DNA from: an uncultured Lachnospiraceae bacterium
GTDB lineage: Bacteria > Bacillota > Clostridia > Lachnospirales > Lachnospiraceae
DNA: 64,000 nt
NCBI GenBank assembly: GCA_902789665.1
Contig: CADAOY010000001.1
Span: 310,001-374,000, forward strand
Direction: 5' to 3'
The notes below the pieces were generated by a model. It searched no databases, was not told where the DNA came from, and worked only from the letters and a program-made list of their open reading frames with translations. A program made the position numbers and the translations under genes. Position 1 is the first letter of the stretch; each line of letters opens with the position of its first letter. Shown here one piece after another: positions 30,805 to 39,467 of this stretch.

Positions 30805-32667
30805 ATGGGTTGGTTTGAAGATCAATTGAATGAAAGAAAAGAATATGATGAAACCGCTTTTGGTGAATCGTTCCTTTCTCTGGCCGGTGTTGCTGCAAGT
30901 GCAGAAGCGGTAAATGAGGATACATATAAGTTCAATGATACTGACTACAAGGGTAAAGCAGGACTTAAGGAGTATCTTGCATTTATGATGGGCGCACTTC
31001 CTGTCAAAGATATAATCATAACTCTGGTATTTGGTCTGCTTGTTTCTTTGGTGGGTATGCTGATTCCATATTTTACACGTACTTTAACCGGCAGCGTAAT
31101 TGAAAAACAGGATATGAATTATTTTATATTAATCTCTGTTTTTGTTGTATCAGCTGCACTTGGAACACTTTTGATGAGAGCAGTTAATGGAGTTTTCCAG
31201 GCTCGTGTAAGTTTGATGCTCTCTAAGAATATCCAGAGAAAAACAATGGAGAGAGTGCTTCATCTTCCGGCAGGTTTCTTTAAAAAGTATAATACCGGTG
31301 AAATGTCAATGAGAACAGGAAGTATGATAAGTCTTGCAAGTTCTATGGTTGAAGGTGTTTTTATGACATTCCTTTCAGCATTGATTTCGATGGTATATCT
31401 TGTTCAGCTCTCACAGTTTACACCGACTCTGGTTATTCCTACGGTACTCATTCTGATATGTACTACGGGATTTAGCATTCTTATATCTTTCGTAAGTATG
31501 AAGGTTGTTAAAATGCAGCTTAAGCGATCTTCCAAGGCGGCAGGCTTAACCTACGAGGTTATTAATGGCATTCAAAAAATCAGGCTCTCGGGTGCTGAGA
31601 AAAGAATATTCGTTAAGTGGGCAGAAGTTTATGCCAAGGCTGCAAGACTTACATATCATCCGCCAAAGATTATGCTTATCAGTTCCTCGTTCCAGCTTTT
31701 TATTGCCCTTATTGGTAATATAGTAATCTATCTTACAGCAGGTACCGGGGATATAAGCGTAGGCGACTATATGGCATTCCAGGCTGGTTTCGGTATTCTG
31801 TCCGGGGCTTTTGCCTCAATTGCCGGAATAGTTGCATCCTTGTCCAGAATATTCCCGGATTTAAGTATGGTAAGTTCGATTCTTGATGAAGTTCCTGAAA
31901 CGGAAGATCCGAATAAAATTACACTTGAAAAAGTTGATGGAAATATAAAGATTGAGAATGTATCATTTTCTTATGGAGAGAATCTTCCAAATGTTCTTGA
32001 TGATATCTCTCTTGAAATTAACAGTGGTGACTATGTTGCCATAGTTGGAAAGACAGGTTGTGGTAAGTCTACATTTGTAAGACTTCTTCTTGGTTTTGAA
32101 GAACCTAAGAGCGGTAATATTTATTATGACGGTCACAACATGAAAGAACTTAATCTTACATCTGTAAGAAGGAATATAGGAACAGTTACGCAAAATGGAA
32201 CTTTGTTCCATGCAGATATCCTTTCAAATATTTTGATTTCTGCGCCTTCAAAGACAGAGGAAGATGCCTGGGAAGCAGCGGCCATTGCCAATATTGCTGA
32301 TGACATTTCAAGTATGCCGATGGGAATGCATACAATTATTTCTGAAGGTCAGGGCAGTATTTCAGGTGGTCAGAAACAGAGAATCATGATTGCAAGGGCT
32401 ATTGTTAATAAGCCGAAGATTCTTATTTTTGATGAGGCTACCAGTGCTCTTGATAATGTAACTCAGCAGAGCATATCAGATTCAATTAATAAGCTTAACT
32501 GTACAAGAATTGTTATTGCGCACAGACTCTCTACCATACAGAATGCAGACAGAATTATTATGTTAGAAGCAGGTCACATAATAGAAGAGGGAAGTTATGA
32601 TGAACTTATCAAGAAAGATGGTAAGTTTGCGGAACTTGTTAAGAGACAAAGACTTGATATTGATTAA
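30805..32667 (+). CDS. Second exporter-type ABC transporter (NHLM-like)
   Basis: The 620-aa protein has a non-peptidase N-terminal region of about 65 residues, a six-helix transmembrane domain (about 70-355) and an ATPase domain with GKTGCGKST, ISGGQKQRIMIARAI, ILIFDEATSALD and IVIAHRLST. In NHLM-type loci the peptidase-ABC protein is paired with a second ABC protein of this kind, likely as a heterodimer. Ribosome site AAAGGAAG. Twelve bp separate it from the preceding gene. Confidence 0.92.
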   Translation: MGWFEDQLNERKEYDETAFGESFLSLAGVAASAEAVNEDTYKFNDTDYKGKAGLKEYLAFMMGALPVKDIIITLVFGLLVSLVGMLIPYFTRTLTGSVIEKQDMNYFILISVFVVSAALGTLLMRAVNGVFQARVSLMLSKNIQRKTMERVLHLPAGFFKKYNTGEMSMRTGSMISLASSMVEGVFMTFLSALISMVYLVQLSQFTPTLVIPTVLILICTTGFSILISFVSMKVVKMQLKRSSKAAGLTYEVINGIQKIRLSGAEKRIFVKWAEVYAKAARLTYHPPKIMLISSSFQLFIALIGNIVIYLTAGTGDISVGDYMAFQAGFGILSGAFASIAGIVASLSRIFPDLSMVSSILDEVPETEDPNKITLEKVDGNIKIENVSFSYGENLPNVLDDISLEINSGDYVAIVGKTGCGKSTFVRLLLGFEEPKSGNIYYDGHNMKELNLTSVRRNIGTVTQNGTLFHADILSNILISAPSKTEEDAWEAAAIANIADDISSMPMGMHTIISEGQGSISGGQKQRIMIARAIVNKPKILIFDEATSALDNVTQQSISDSINKLNCTRIVIAHRLSTIQNADRIIMLEAGHIIEEGSYDELIKKDGKFAELVKRQRLDID

Positions 32668-32703
32668 TTATATTATTCTTAAATATCCGGGGAAGGTTGT
32701 TGT

Positions 32704-34878
32704 ATGAAGAAAAATAAAGAAAAATATTACGAAGGAATTCATGGAGAAATAATGAAGATAGTAATTAGTCTGTCTTTTGTTATGGTTATTCTTTTCATGA
32801 TAACAACAATCCTGCTTGTTCATGCACTTCATCTGACAATAAATGAGAGTGAAATTGAGCAAAGAGAACTGGCCAAAGACAGTTCTGATGAAGCGATGAT
32901 GTCTCTTGCAACTGACTCTTTGCTTAAAACAGTTACCTGGGCATCTGACCAGATCGACGATGAGTTCTGGATACTTGAACATGACTATAATGTATTAAAT
33001 GAGCAGGTTGTGGAAGTTTTGGAGAATCCTTCCGCATATGAAATCAAAGAACTTCAATACCCGCAGACAGTGGATGATGGTGAGTATCATCTTCAGTTAT
33101 TAGGTTCTAAGACCTGTATGGAAGATAATCCGGATGTGAAAGAAAAACTTGGAAGGATAGCGAACCTGGCTCCAATGATGAAAGAGATTGTCAGGGGTAA
33201 TGATGGACGTACCATTGACTGCTATGTTGCTCTTCCGGATGGAACCGCCATTGCAATGGATGATATGCCTGCTGAAAAATATGATGAAAATGGCGAGCAG
33301 ATAAAATATGATGCATCAACAAGAGCCTGGTTTAAGGGCGCAGTTGAAACAGGAGATATATATTTTTCGGAAGATGTTCACAGCTTCTTTTATGATTTAA
33401 CTGAGGTGACATGGGGTATGCCGGTATATGTTGATGGCGAACTTGAGGCGGTTTTAGAAGGCTGCACATCCCTGGAAGTTATGGAACAGAAACTTGCCGA
33501 AAGAAATCTTGGTGAAACCGGTTTTTCAGTTATTATCAGTCAGAATGGTCATATTATCTGTACGCAAAGTACAAGCGGTATTTTGATGCAGGATGGAGAT
33601 AATACCACAGATGTAAGAGAAGTAGCATCCCCAAGCCTTGCAGAAGCTGTTCAAAAAGGTATTGATCAGGAAACGGGATTTGCTGAGGTTGAACTTGATG
33701 GAGAGATGTATTATACAGCATATGCTCCTATAAAAACTGTTGGCTGGACTATAATGATGTTTGTATCCCGTAAGGAATTAGAGGAGCCATCACAGAAACT
33801 CATGGATGAAATGGGTGCCATTTCAGCAGAAAATATTAAAAGGCTTGATACTAATATTAAGGTATCCTGTGTACTTCTTTTAATAGTTACATCACTGATT
33901 GTTATTCTTACGGCGCATGTCATTAGTTTAAGAACCAGAAAAGCATTAAATCCGATTAAGACCATGACAAAGAGAATCCGGAATCTTGATGAAAGCGACA
34001 TGGATTTTGCCATGACGGATGAATATAAAACCGGTAATGAGATTGAAGTGCTTGGCGAAGCATTCTCTGATTTAACCAAGAGAATTAAAGTCTACATGAA
34101 TGAAATATTTGAGAAGACGGCGGCGGAAGAAAGAATCAATGCGGAGATTAATACGGCAAGCAAGATTCAGCTTGCGATGCTTCCAAAGATTTCCGATGAA
34201 CTTGCTGAAAGACCTGAGTTTGATATATTCGCCAAGATGGTTCCGGCCAAGCAGGTTGGAGGAGATTTATATGACTTCTTCTTAATAGATAATAATCATC
34301 TTGCCATTGTGCTTGGTGATGTATCCGGTAAAGGTATCACTGCAGCGCTCTTTATGGTGCTTTCCAAGAATACAATTCAAAACCAGCTTATGCTTTACGG
34401 AGATGACCTTGAGAAAGCGGCTTACGAAATCAACCGTTTACTGATTCGTGACAACGAAATGAAACTCTTTGTTACCGTATGGCTTGGTGTACTTGAACTT
34501 GATACAGGAGTTCTTAAGTTCGTCAATGCAGGTCATGAACTCGCGGCCATCAGCCGTCATATGGGTGAATTTGAACTTCCGAAAGACAAGCACAGTGCTA
34601 TATTCGGAATGGTTGAAGATTTAAAATATAAACTTAATGAAACAACCCTTGAAGATGGTGATACACTCTATCTCTTCACGGATGGTATTGTTGAAGCAAT
34701 GAAGGAAGAGAATAATATGTTCGGCAAGGAAAGAATGCTTAATGCCCTTAATGAGAACCCGGGTGACTCGGTTGAAAAACTTGATGAGACAGTCAGAACA
34801 AGGGTTACTGAATTCGTTGAAGATGCAGAGCAGTTTGATGATATTACAACACTTTGCATAAGGTATCATAAGAAGTAA
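32704..34878 (+). CDS. Membrane sensor PP2C/SpoIIE-type serine phosphatase
   Basis: The 724-aa protein has a short cytoplasmic N-terminus, TM1 (about 17-40), a large extracytoplasmic Cache-like domain (about 45-385), TM2 (about 387-409), a HAMP-like linker (about 410-465), a coiled coil and a PP2C-SpoIIE domain (about 490-724) with QVGGDLYDFF and VLGDVSGKGITAALFM metal-binding motifs and LFTDGIVEAM. It probably senses an external ligand and dephosphorylates a STAS protein; the locus starts with one. It is the last gene of the unit and has a terminator. Confidence 0.92.
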   Translation: MKKNKEKYYEGIHGEIMKIVISLSFVMVILFMITTILLVHALHLTINESEIEQRELAKDSSDEAMMSLATDSLLKTVTWASDQIDDEFWILEHDYNVLNEQVVEVLENPSAYEIKELQYPQTVDDGEYHLQLLGSKTCMEDNPDVKEKLGRIANLAPMMKEIVRGNDGRTIDCYVALPDGTAIAMDDMPAEKYDENGEQIKYDASTRAWFKGAVETGDIYFSEDVHSFFYDLTEVTWGMPVYVDGELEAVLEGCTSLEVMEQKLAERNLGETGFSVIISQNGHIICTQSTSGILMQDGDNTTDVREVASPSLAEAVQKGIDQETGFAEVELDGEMYYTAYAPIKTVGWTIMMFVSRKELEEPSQKLMDEMGAISAENIKRLDTNIKVSCVLLLIVTSLIVILTAHVISLRTRKALNPIKTMTKRIRNLDESDMDFAMTDEYKTGNEIEVLGEAFSDLTKRIKVYMNEIFEKTAAEERINAEINTASKIQLAMLPKISDELAERPEFDIFAKMVPAKQVGGDLYDFFLIDNNHLAIVLGDVSGKGITAALFMVLSKNTIQNQLMLYGDDLEKAAYEINRLLIRDNEMKLFVTVWLGVLELDTGVLKFVNAGHELAAISRHMGEFELPKDKHSAIFGMVEDLKYKLNETTLEDGDTLYLFTDGIVEAMKEENNMFGKERMLNALNENPGDSVEKLDETVRTRVTEFVEDAEQFDDITTLCIRYHKK

Positions 34879-34907
34879 AGAATATAATTATTATTTAGTA
34901 AATTAGT

Positions 34908-34933
34908 AAAGGCGAGCCACGGCTCGCCTTTTT
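34908..34933 (+). terminator. Rho-independent terminator after the PP2C gene
   Basis: AAAGGCGAGCC (34908-34918) and its exact complement (34921-34931) are separated by AC, and T residues follow. Confidence 0.9.
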
Positions 34934-34943
34934 GTGCGAAGAG

Positions 34944-35067
34944 GGTGCAAGTGCAGACTTGCTTGCAAGTATATGTAACAGCAAAATAGACCGTGCACAC
35001 TTGTGTGCTAAGGTATAATTTGCTGTTTCATATGGCATGTGTAAACATGCCAATCTGCATTTGCACC
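34944..35067. repeat. Branched inverted-repeat element, candidate structured RNA or MITE
   Basis: The outer arms 34944-34957 and 35054-35067 pair over 14 bp with one G-U. Inside, each side has its own hairpin (ACTTGC/GCAAGT at 34957-34970; GGCATGT/ACATGCC at 35034-35051). The arms then pair again (34971-34975 with 35029-35033; 34977-34985 with 35019-35027), and a GCACAC/GTGTGC hairpin (34995-35008) caps it. The result is a long stem with a four-way junction. It lies between the PP2C terminator and the AEC gene; orientation is unknown. Confidence 0.7.
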
Positions 35068-35071
35068 TAAC

Positions 35072-35102
35072 GTACATCGAGTAGGGCGCCTACTCGATGT
35101 AC
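35072..35102. repeat. 31-bp near-perfect palindrome
   Basis: Two 14-bp complementary arms (starting GTACATCGAGTAGG) flank GCG. On the plus strand ATTTATTTGATTTT follows, so it may terminate plus-strand transcription. The inner arms equal the guaB terminator stem at 18651-18678. Confidence 0.8.
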
Positions 35103-35140
35103 ATTTATTTGATTTTAGTTAGAACTCATAACTATTCTTA

Positions 35141-36088
35141 TTATCCAATAAAGTAATTCTTGAATACTGCCAGGAGGATGTAGACGATTACGGTGATTGG
35201 CATGTACATTGAGATGGTTGTGGCTATATATGATGAGGAAGCTTCTTTCTTTACGAAGGATGAAATTGAGAAGCTTGGTGTTAATAACATGTAGAGGATT
35301 GCTGCGAGTATCATGTAGTTATCCATATGCATAAACTTAAAAATAACAAGCAAAGCTCCAAGGAAGCATAATGATACAATAAGTCTTGCAACCACAGTTT
35401 TGAAACACTCTTTAATTAAGGATGCATTAATGCCAAGGTCAGCGCCAACACAAAGAAGAATCATGGAATTCATTGGGACGGTAATGATATCCTTGGATGC
35501 AACATATAACTTGGAAATATCTGTATTAAGGAACATGGTCATGAGCGGCGTCAGGCCAATTATCATACCTGCTATTACGGCAATGAAGGTTGGAGATTTA
35601 AGCGCGCTTTTGACAATCTCTGATGCCTTGATCTCCTTACCGCTGTCGATAAGTCCCAAAAGTGAGAAATAAACACTGAATCCAAATACCATTCCTGCAA
35701 AATCAAGAAGCGCAAGTGTTGAAAGATGCTCGGCTCCACAGATATTGGTATATAAAGGGTAACCAAGAAGGCCGCCTTCATAGACTGTCATAAGAAATGG
35801 AAAATAAGGTCTGTATTCTTCCTTAACAAGCTTCTTAAGAAGAAATCCCACACCTAATCCCAAAGATAATACTGCAAGCATTATAAAGAAGAGAAGTATA
35901 ACGCTTACATTATATTCAGCAGTTGCCATAGCGTGAAAAACCGCCACCGGCAAAGCAATGTTAATAACATATTTCTTTATTGTTGCAGTTCCATTTTTAT
36001 TAAGAATTCCGATTTTTTGACAAAAGAATCCGAGAAGCAGCATTAATACTACAGGAAGAACAATTGACAGTGCATCTAAAATATTCAT
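35141..36088 (-). CDS. AEC-family (auxin efflux carrier-like) transporter
   Basis: The 315-aa membrane protein has about ten helices in the AEC pattern: N-terminal ALSIVLPVVLMLLLGFFCQKIG, a central GGLLGYPLY motif and a C-terminal ILAAILYMLLTPSFSISSFV. Prokaryotic members export or import small organic acids such as malate or malonate. It is a single gene on the minus strand; the start at 36088 follows a TAGGAG ribosome site. The substrate cannot be inferred. Confidence 0.88.
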   Translation of the reverse strand: MNILDALSIVLPVVLMLLLGFFCQKIGILNKNGTATIKKYVINIALPVAVFHAMATAEYNVSVILLFFIMLAVLSLGLGVGFLLKKLVKEEYRPYFPFLMTVYEGGLLGYPLYTNICGAEHLSTLALLDFAGMVFGFSVYFSLLGLIDSGKEIKASEIVKSALKSPTFIAVIAGMIIGLTPLMTMFLNTDISKLYVASKDIITVPMNSMILLCVGADLGINASLIKECFKTVVARLIVSLCFLGALLVIFKFMHMDNYMILAAILYMLLTPSFSISSFVKKEASSSYIATTISMYMPITVIVYILLAVFKNYFIG

Positions 36089-36197
36089 TTATATACTCCT
36101 AATCACACATTATTACATATTTTCTTAATAATCATTATAGATGGGGACAAGCTTTAATTCAAGGAATATGGGGTTGATAAAAAATATAGAACAAATA

Positions 36198-36226
36198 TTG
36201 ACAAAAAAAATCATATATGATAAATT
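36198..36226 (+). promoter_or_regulatory. Promoter of the metal-resistance operon
   Basis: TTGACA (36198-36203) is followed after 15-17 bp by an AT-rich -10 region (GATAAATT, about 36219-36226). Confidence 0.5.
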
Positions 36227-36242
36227 TAAGTTAATAAAACAG

Positions 36243-36258
36243 TTGAACAGTTGTTCAA
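36243..36258 (+). promoter_or_regulatory. ArsR/SmtB-type operator
   Basis: The perfect palindrome TTGAACAGTTGTTCAA contains the TGAACA-nn-TGTTCA half-sites known for SmtB/CzrA/CadC-type repressors. It lies just downstream of the predicted transcription start, ahead of the arsR-type gene. Confidence 0.85.
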
Positions 36259-36277
36259 ATGAAAAGCAAGAGGGCGA

Positions 36278-36332
36278 AACTGTTAAACTAAAAAGATTAA
36301 ACAGTTAAACAATTAAAGAATTAAGAAGTTAA
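36278..36332 (+). repeat. AT-rich repeat cluster in the arsR leader
   Basis: AACTGTT and its complement AACAGTT flank a short spacer, then TTAA(A)-containing words recur about every 8-9 bp up to about 36332. This may be secondary repressor sites or leader structure; it is not clearly assignable. Confidence 0.4.
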
Positions 36333-36363
36333 TCGGGAAGAAGGTAAACAGGGAGAAACTTTT

Positions 36364-36723
36364 ATGGAGAAAAATCAGGGAAAAAAAGAAACTGCTGAAA
36401 GTATTAATTACGAGGTAGTTGAAGAGGTTAGAAGTAAGATGCCTGCAGATGATACATTCGAGGATTTGTCTATGTTCTTCAAGGTAATGGGAGATGAGAC
36501 AAGACTGAGAATTATGTGGGCTTTAGACTGTAAGGAAATGTGTGTACAGGATTTGGCAGAAACACTTGGAATGACTAAGTCAGCCATATCACATCAGCTC
36601 TCTTTACTTAGAAGGTCTAACCTGGTTAAGACAAGAAGATCTGGAAAGAGCATTTTCTATTCACTTTCCGATGATCATGTAATTATGCTTTTTGAAGCAG
36701 GACTTGAACACATTAATGAATAA
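36364..36723 (+). CDS. ArsR/SmtB-family metal-responsive repressor
   Basis: This 119-aa winged-helix protein has the recognition region MTKSAISHQLSLLRRSNLV. The C-terminal helix fits the SmtB/CzrA alpha-5 metal signature DxHx10HxxE exactly (DDHVIMLF...LEHINE), which points to a Zn(II)-type sensor. A cysteine in the alpha-3 ELCVxDL-like position (KEMCVQDLAE) could add a second site. It precedes a heavy-metal-binding protein and a P-type ATPase, and the operator lies upstream, so it likely represses its own operon. Confidence 0.93.
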   Translation: MEKNQGKKETAESINYEVVEEVRSKMPADDTFEDLSMFFKVMGDETRLRIMWALDCKEMCVQDLAETLGMTKSAISHQLSLLRRSNLVKTRRSGKSIFYSLSDDHVIMLFEAGLEHINE

Positions 36724-36742
36724 AAATTTGGAGGATTGAAAG

Positions 36743-36961
36743 ATGAAAAAGACAATTAAACTAGAAGGACTTGACTGTGCACACTGTGCTGCAAAGATTG
36801 AGAAGAAGGTAGCAGGAATGAAGGGCGTTGACAGCTGCTCAGTTAATTTCTTGACTGCAAAGATGATTCTTGAAGTTGAGGAACTATCTGATGAGATGTT
36901 TGGAGAGATTAAGAAGGTTGTTAATAAGTTTGAACCTGATGTTGAAGTTAAATTAATTTAA
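36743..36961 (+). CDS. Stand-alone heavy-metal-associated (HMA) domain protein
   Basis: The 72-aa ferredoxin-like HMA domain has the CxxC metal site at C12 and C15 (GLDCAHCAAKIEKKV). Such proteins pass soft metals to P1B ATPases. The adjacent ATPase lacks its own HMA domain, so this is probably the detached domain supplied in trans. Ribosome site GGAGG. Confidence 0.92.
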   Translation: MKKTIKLEGLDCAHCAAKIEKKVAGMKGVDSCSVNFLTAKMILEVEELSDEMFGEIKKVVNKFEPDVEVKLI

Positions 36962-37007
36962 ATTAAGTTGATTTGTGGTTATAACAACAATTTTGTGTGG
37001 TGATTAA

Positions 37008-38894
37008 ATGAAAGCGATAAAGAAGAAACTTGTAAGATTCATAATAAGCGCAATTGTATTTGTAATTGCATTTTGCTTATATCATTTCCTTGATAATAAG
37101 ATTCCAGGTATTGTAGCCTTTGTAATCAGTTATATTATCTCGGGATATGATGTAGTCTGGAAGGCAATTAAGAATATATTCAGCGGTAGACTGTTTGATG
37201 AACATTTTTTAATGACAGTTGCCACAGTTGGCGCTCTGGCTATTCAGGAATATCCTGAAAGTTCAGCGGTTATGCTTTTTTATCAGCTTGGTGAATTATT
37301 CCAAAGCTATGCCACAAATAAAAGCCGTAAGAATATAGCATCCCTTATGGATATAAGACCTGATTATGCCAATGTGCTTCGTGATGGTGCACCTGAGAAG
37401 GTTGATCCGTCTGAAGTAAATATAGGAGATGAGATTATTATTAATCCGGGAGAGAAAGTACCTCTTGATGGTGTGGTAATATCCGGAACATCTTCAATTA
37501 ATACAGCAGCTTTAAGTGGCGAATCAGTGCCTGTAACAGTTTCTGAGGGTGATGATATATTAAGTGGCGGCGTTAATATTAATGGAGTTTTAACAGTTCG
37601 TGTAACGAAAGGATATGAAGAATCCACTGTTAATCAGATTCTTGAACTTGTTGAAAATGCCATATCAAGAAAGTCAAAAACAGAGAATTTCATTACCAAG
37701 TTCTCATTTGTATATACTCCTATTGTTGTAGGACTTGCAGTACTTCTTACATTTGTACCACCTGTCTTTACCATTGGTACATATGGTTCATACTGGGCAG
37801 GTGTATTGGCATTCTTAACAAGAGCATTGTCATTCTTAGTTGTATCATGTCCTTGTGCACTTGTTATCTCAGTTCCGCTTAGTTACTTCGGAGGAATTGG
37901 TAAAGCATCAAGAGAAGGCATCTTAGTTAAAGGCAGCAACTATCTTGAAGGCCTTGCTAACATAAGCCGTATCTACTGGGATAAGACTGGTACACTTACC
38001 AAAGGTGAACTTGATATTGAAGAAATTGATGCTAATGGCATGAGTGAGGATGAACTTATTTCTTATGCCTATGTATGTGAGAAACATTCCAATCATCCTA
38101 TAGCACTTGCATTTAAGGCCAGATATAAAGCACTGATTGGTGAGGAAGCATTTGAAGAAAAGGAAAAAGAAGTTATTGATGGCTATGAAGTTGTTCCTGG
38201 CCGCGGCGTTAAGGTAACACATGATGGTAAAGAGATACTTTGCGGTAATGCGGATCTTCTTAAAGATGCTGGTGTTCCATTTGAACTTAAAGAAGGCGTA
38301 GGAACGAATATATATGTTTCAGTTAATGGCGAATATGCAGGACGCTTTGTCCTTAATGATACTGTTAAGGAAGAATCCAAGGATGTACTTAAATCAATTA
38401 AAGCCCTGGGAGTTAAGGCTAATGTAATGCTTACAGGCGATCATGGAAGCATTGCAGAGCATGTTGGCGGTATCCTTGGAGTTGATGAAATACATCATTC
38501 ACTTCTTCCTGCCGATAAAGTGGCACTTCTTGAAAAAGGAATTAAAGAGAACAAGAGCGGCGCCGTTGCATTCGTAGGTGATGGTATCAACGATGCACCG
38601 GTACTTGCAAGAGCAGATCTTGGAATAGCAATGGGTGGTCTTGGCTCTGATGCAGCGATAGAAGCTGCTGATGTGGTTATTATGACTGACAGACTTGATA
38701 AAATTCCAAGAGCCATTGATATAGCAAGACGTACACATACAATTGCAAAGCAGAATATTTGGTTTGCGCTCGGTGTTAAAATACTTATACTGCTTCTGTG
38801 TTCAGTAGGACTTGCTAATATGTGGTGGGCTGTATTCGCAGATGTAGGTGTTTGCGTTTTGGCTATACTTAATTCAATGAGGATGCTTAAGTAG
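37008..38894 (+). CDS. P1B-type Zn/Cd/Pb-translocating ATPase without HMA domain
   Basis: This 628-aa metal exporter has the CPC transmembrane motif (about 281-283, VVSCPCALVIS), phosphorylation loop DKTGTLT (about 325), HP motif EKHSNHPIALAF, MLTGDHG and GDGINDAPVLARADLGIAMG. The last helix contains VFADVGVCVLAILNSMR, whose Asp is characteristic of ZntA/CadA-type (Zn, Cd, Pb) rather than copper ATPases. It is about 100 residues shorter than ZntA because the HMA domain is encoded separately upstream. The stop codon touches the start of a G-rich/C-rich repeat array. Confidence 0.94.
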   Translation: MKAIKKKLVRFIISAIVFVIAFCLYHFLDNKIPGIVAFVISYIISGYDVVWKAIKNIFSGRLFDEHFLMTVATVGALAIQEYPESSAVMLFYQLGELFQSYATNKSRKNIASLMDIRPDYANVLRDGAPEKVDPSEVNIGDEIIINPGEKVPLDGVVISGTSSINTAALSGESVPVTVSEGDDILSGGVNINGVLTVRVTKGYEESTVNQILELVENAISRKSKTENFITKFSFVYTPIVVGLAVLLTFVPPVFTIGTYGSYWAGVLAFLTRALSFLVVSCPCALVISVPLSYFGGIGKASREGILVKGSNYLEGLANISRIYWDKTGTLTKGELDIEEIDANGMSEDELISYAYVCEKHSNHPIALAFKARYKALIGEEAFEEKEKEVIDGYEVVPGRGVKVTHDGKEILCGNADLLKDAGVPFELKEGVGTNIYVSVNGEYAGRFVLNDTVKEESKDVLKSIKALGVKANVMLTGDHGSIAEHVGGILGVDEIHHSLLPADKVALLEKGIKENKSGAVAFVGDGINDAPVLARADLGIAMGGLGSDAAIEAADVVIMTDRLDKIPRAIDIARRTHTIAKQNIWFALGVKILILLLCSVGLANMWWAVFADVGVCVLAILNSMRMLK

Positions 38895-39135
38895 CCGCCC
38901 ACACCCCGGCACCCCACCCAATATACATGTCGATAAAGCAGGTGCCCATACCCCGGCACCCCACCCAGGTTACATTTTGGTAAACCGGACGGCACCCCAC
39001 CCAGGTTACATTTTGGCAAACCGGACGGCGCCCCGCCAGGATACACAGAGGCAAAGCGAACACCTCCGGCACCCCACCCAATATACATGTCGATAAACTA
39101 GCTGGCACACCCCGACACCACACCAGATATACACG
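38894..39135 (-). repeat. C-rich/G-rich degenerate tandem array, G-quadruplex capable
   Basis: About six units of roughly 35-55 bp, each built on CGGCACCCCACCCA, lie at about 38903-38920, 38951-38967, 38991-39004, 39028-39040, 39066-39081 and 39106-39126. Units 2 and 3 are near-identical over about 36 bp, and units 1 and 5 share 26 bp. On the minus strand unit 1 has four runs of 3-4 G separated by 1, 4 and 3 nt. An identical 27-bp copy (as at 38894-38920) lies at 50672-50698. Confidence 0.85.
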
Positions 39136-39146
39136 TAAAAATTTGT

Positions 39147-39189
39147 AAAAAAAATAGCGACAGATTTAATTCCTATCGCTATTTTTTAC
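39147..39189 (-). terminator. Terminator of tRNA-Arg
   Basis: On the minus strand, AAAATAGCGA (39185-39176), a 15-nt loop, its complement (39160-39151) and TTTT. It follows the tRNA closely. Confidence 0.85.
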
Positions 39190-39192
39190 AAC

Positions 39193-39265
39193 GTGCGTTA
39201 GAGGATTCGAACCCCCGACCTTTTGGTCCGTAGCCAAACGCTCTATCCAGCTGAGCTAAACGCAC
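39193..39265 (-). tRNA. tRNA-Arg(ACG)
   Basis: The minus strand folds as a full cloverleaf: acceptor GTGCGTT/AACGCAC, D arm GCTC...GAGC, anticodon stem TTTGG/CCAAA with loop CTACGGA (anticodon ACG, read CGN after A34-to-inosine editing), and T arm with GGTTCGAAT. CCA is not encoded. It is a single gene with its own terminator. Confidence 0.95.
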
Positions 39266-39467
39266 AAATATTCAAAACGCAAGAAATATTGTAACTTATG
39301 GTGGGATAAAAGTCAAGTGTGATAATTGAAAGCACAATATTTAGTAAATTACTGATTAAAAAACTACAAAATAATGTAAAAATGCTGGAATTGTACTTAT
39401 GGATGTACTATAATTATTCTGTGTGTATTAAATTGAGAATTATGTCAGTTTTTATAGTATATAAGTA

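Noticed and set aside
38495-39123. Minus-strand open frames rich in WVGCRGVGG-type sequence
   Set aside because: They are translations of the G-rich repeat array and of the strand opposite the P-type ATPase gene; no ribosome site or homology.
38894-39135. CRISPR-like array
   Set aside because: Unit lengths vary and repeats are degenerate with no regular spacers; no cas genes are present.
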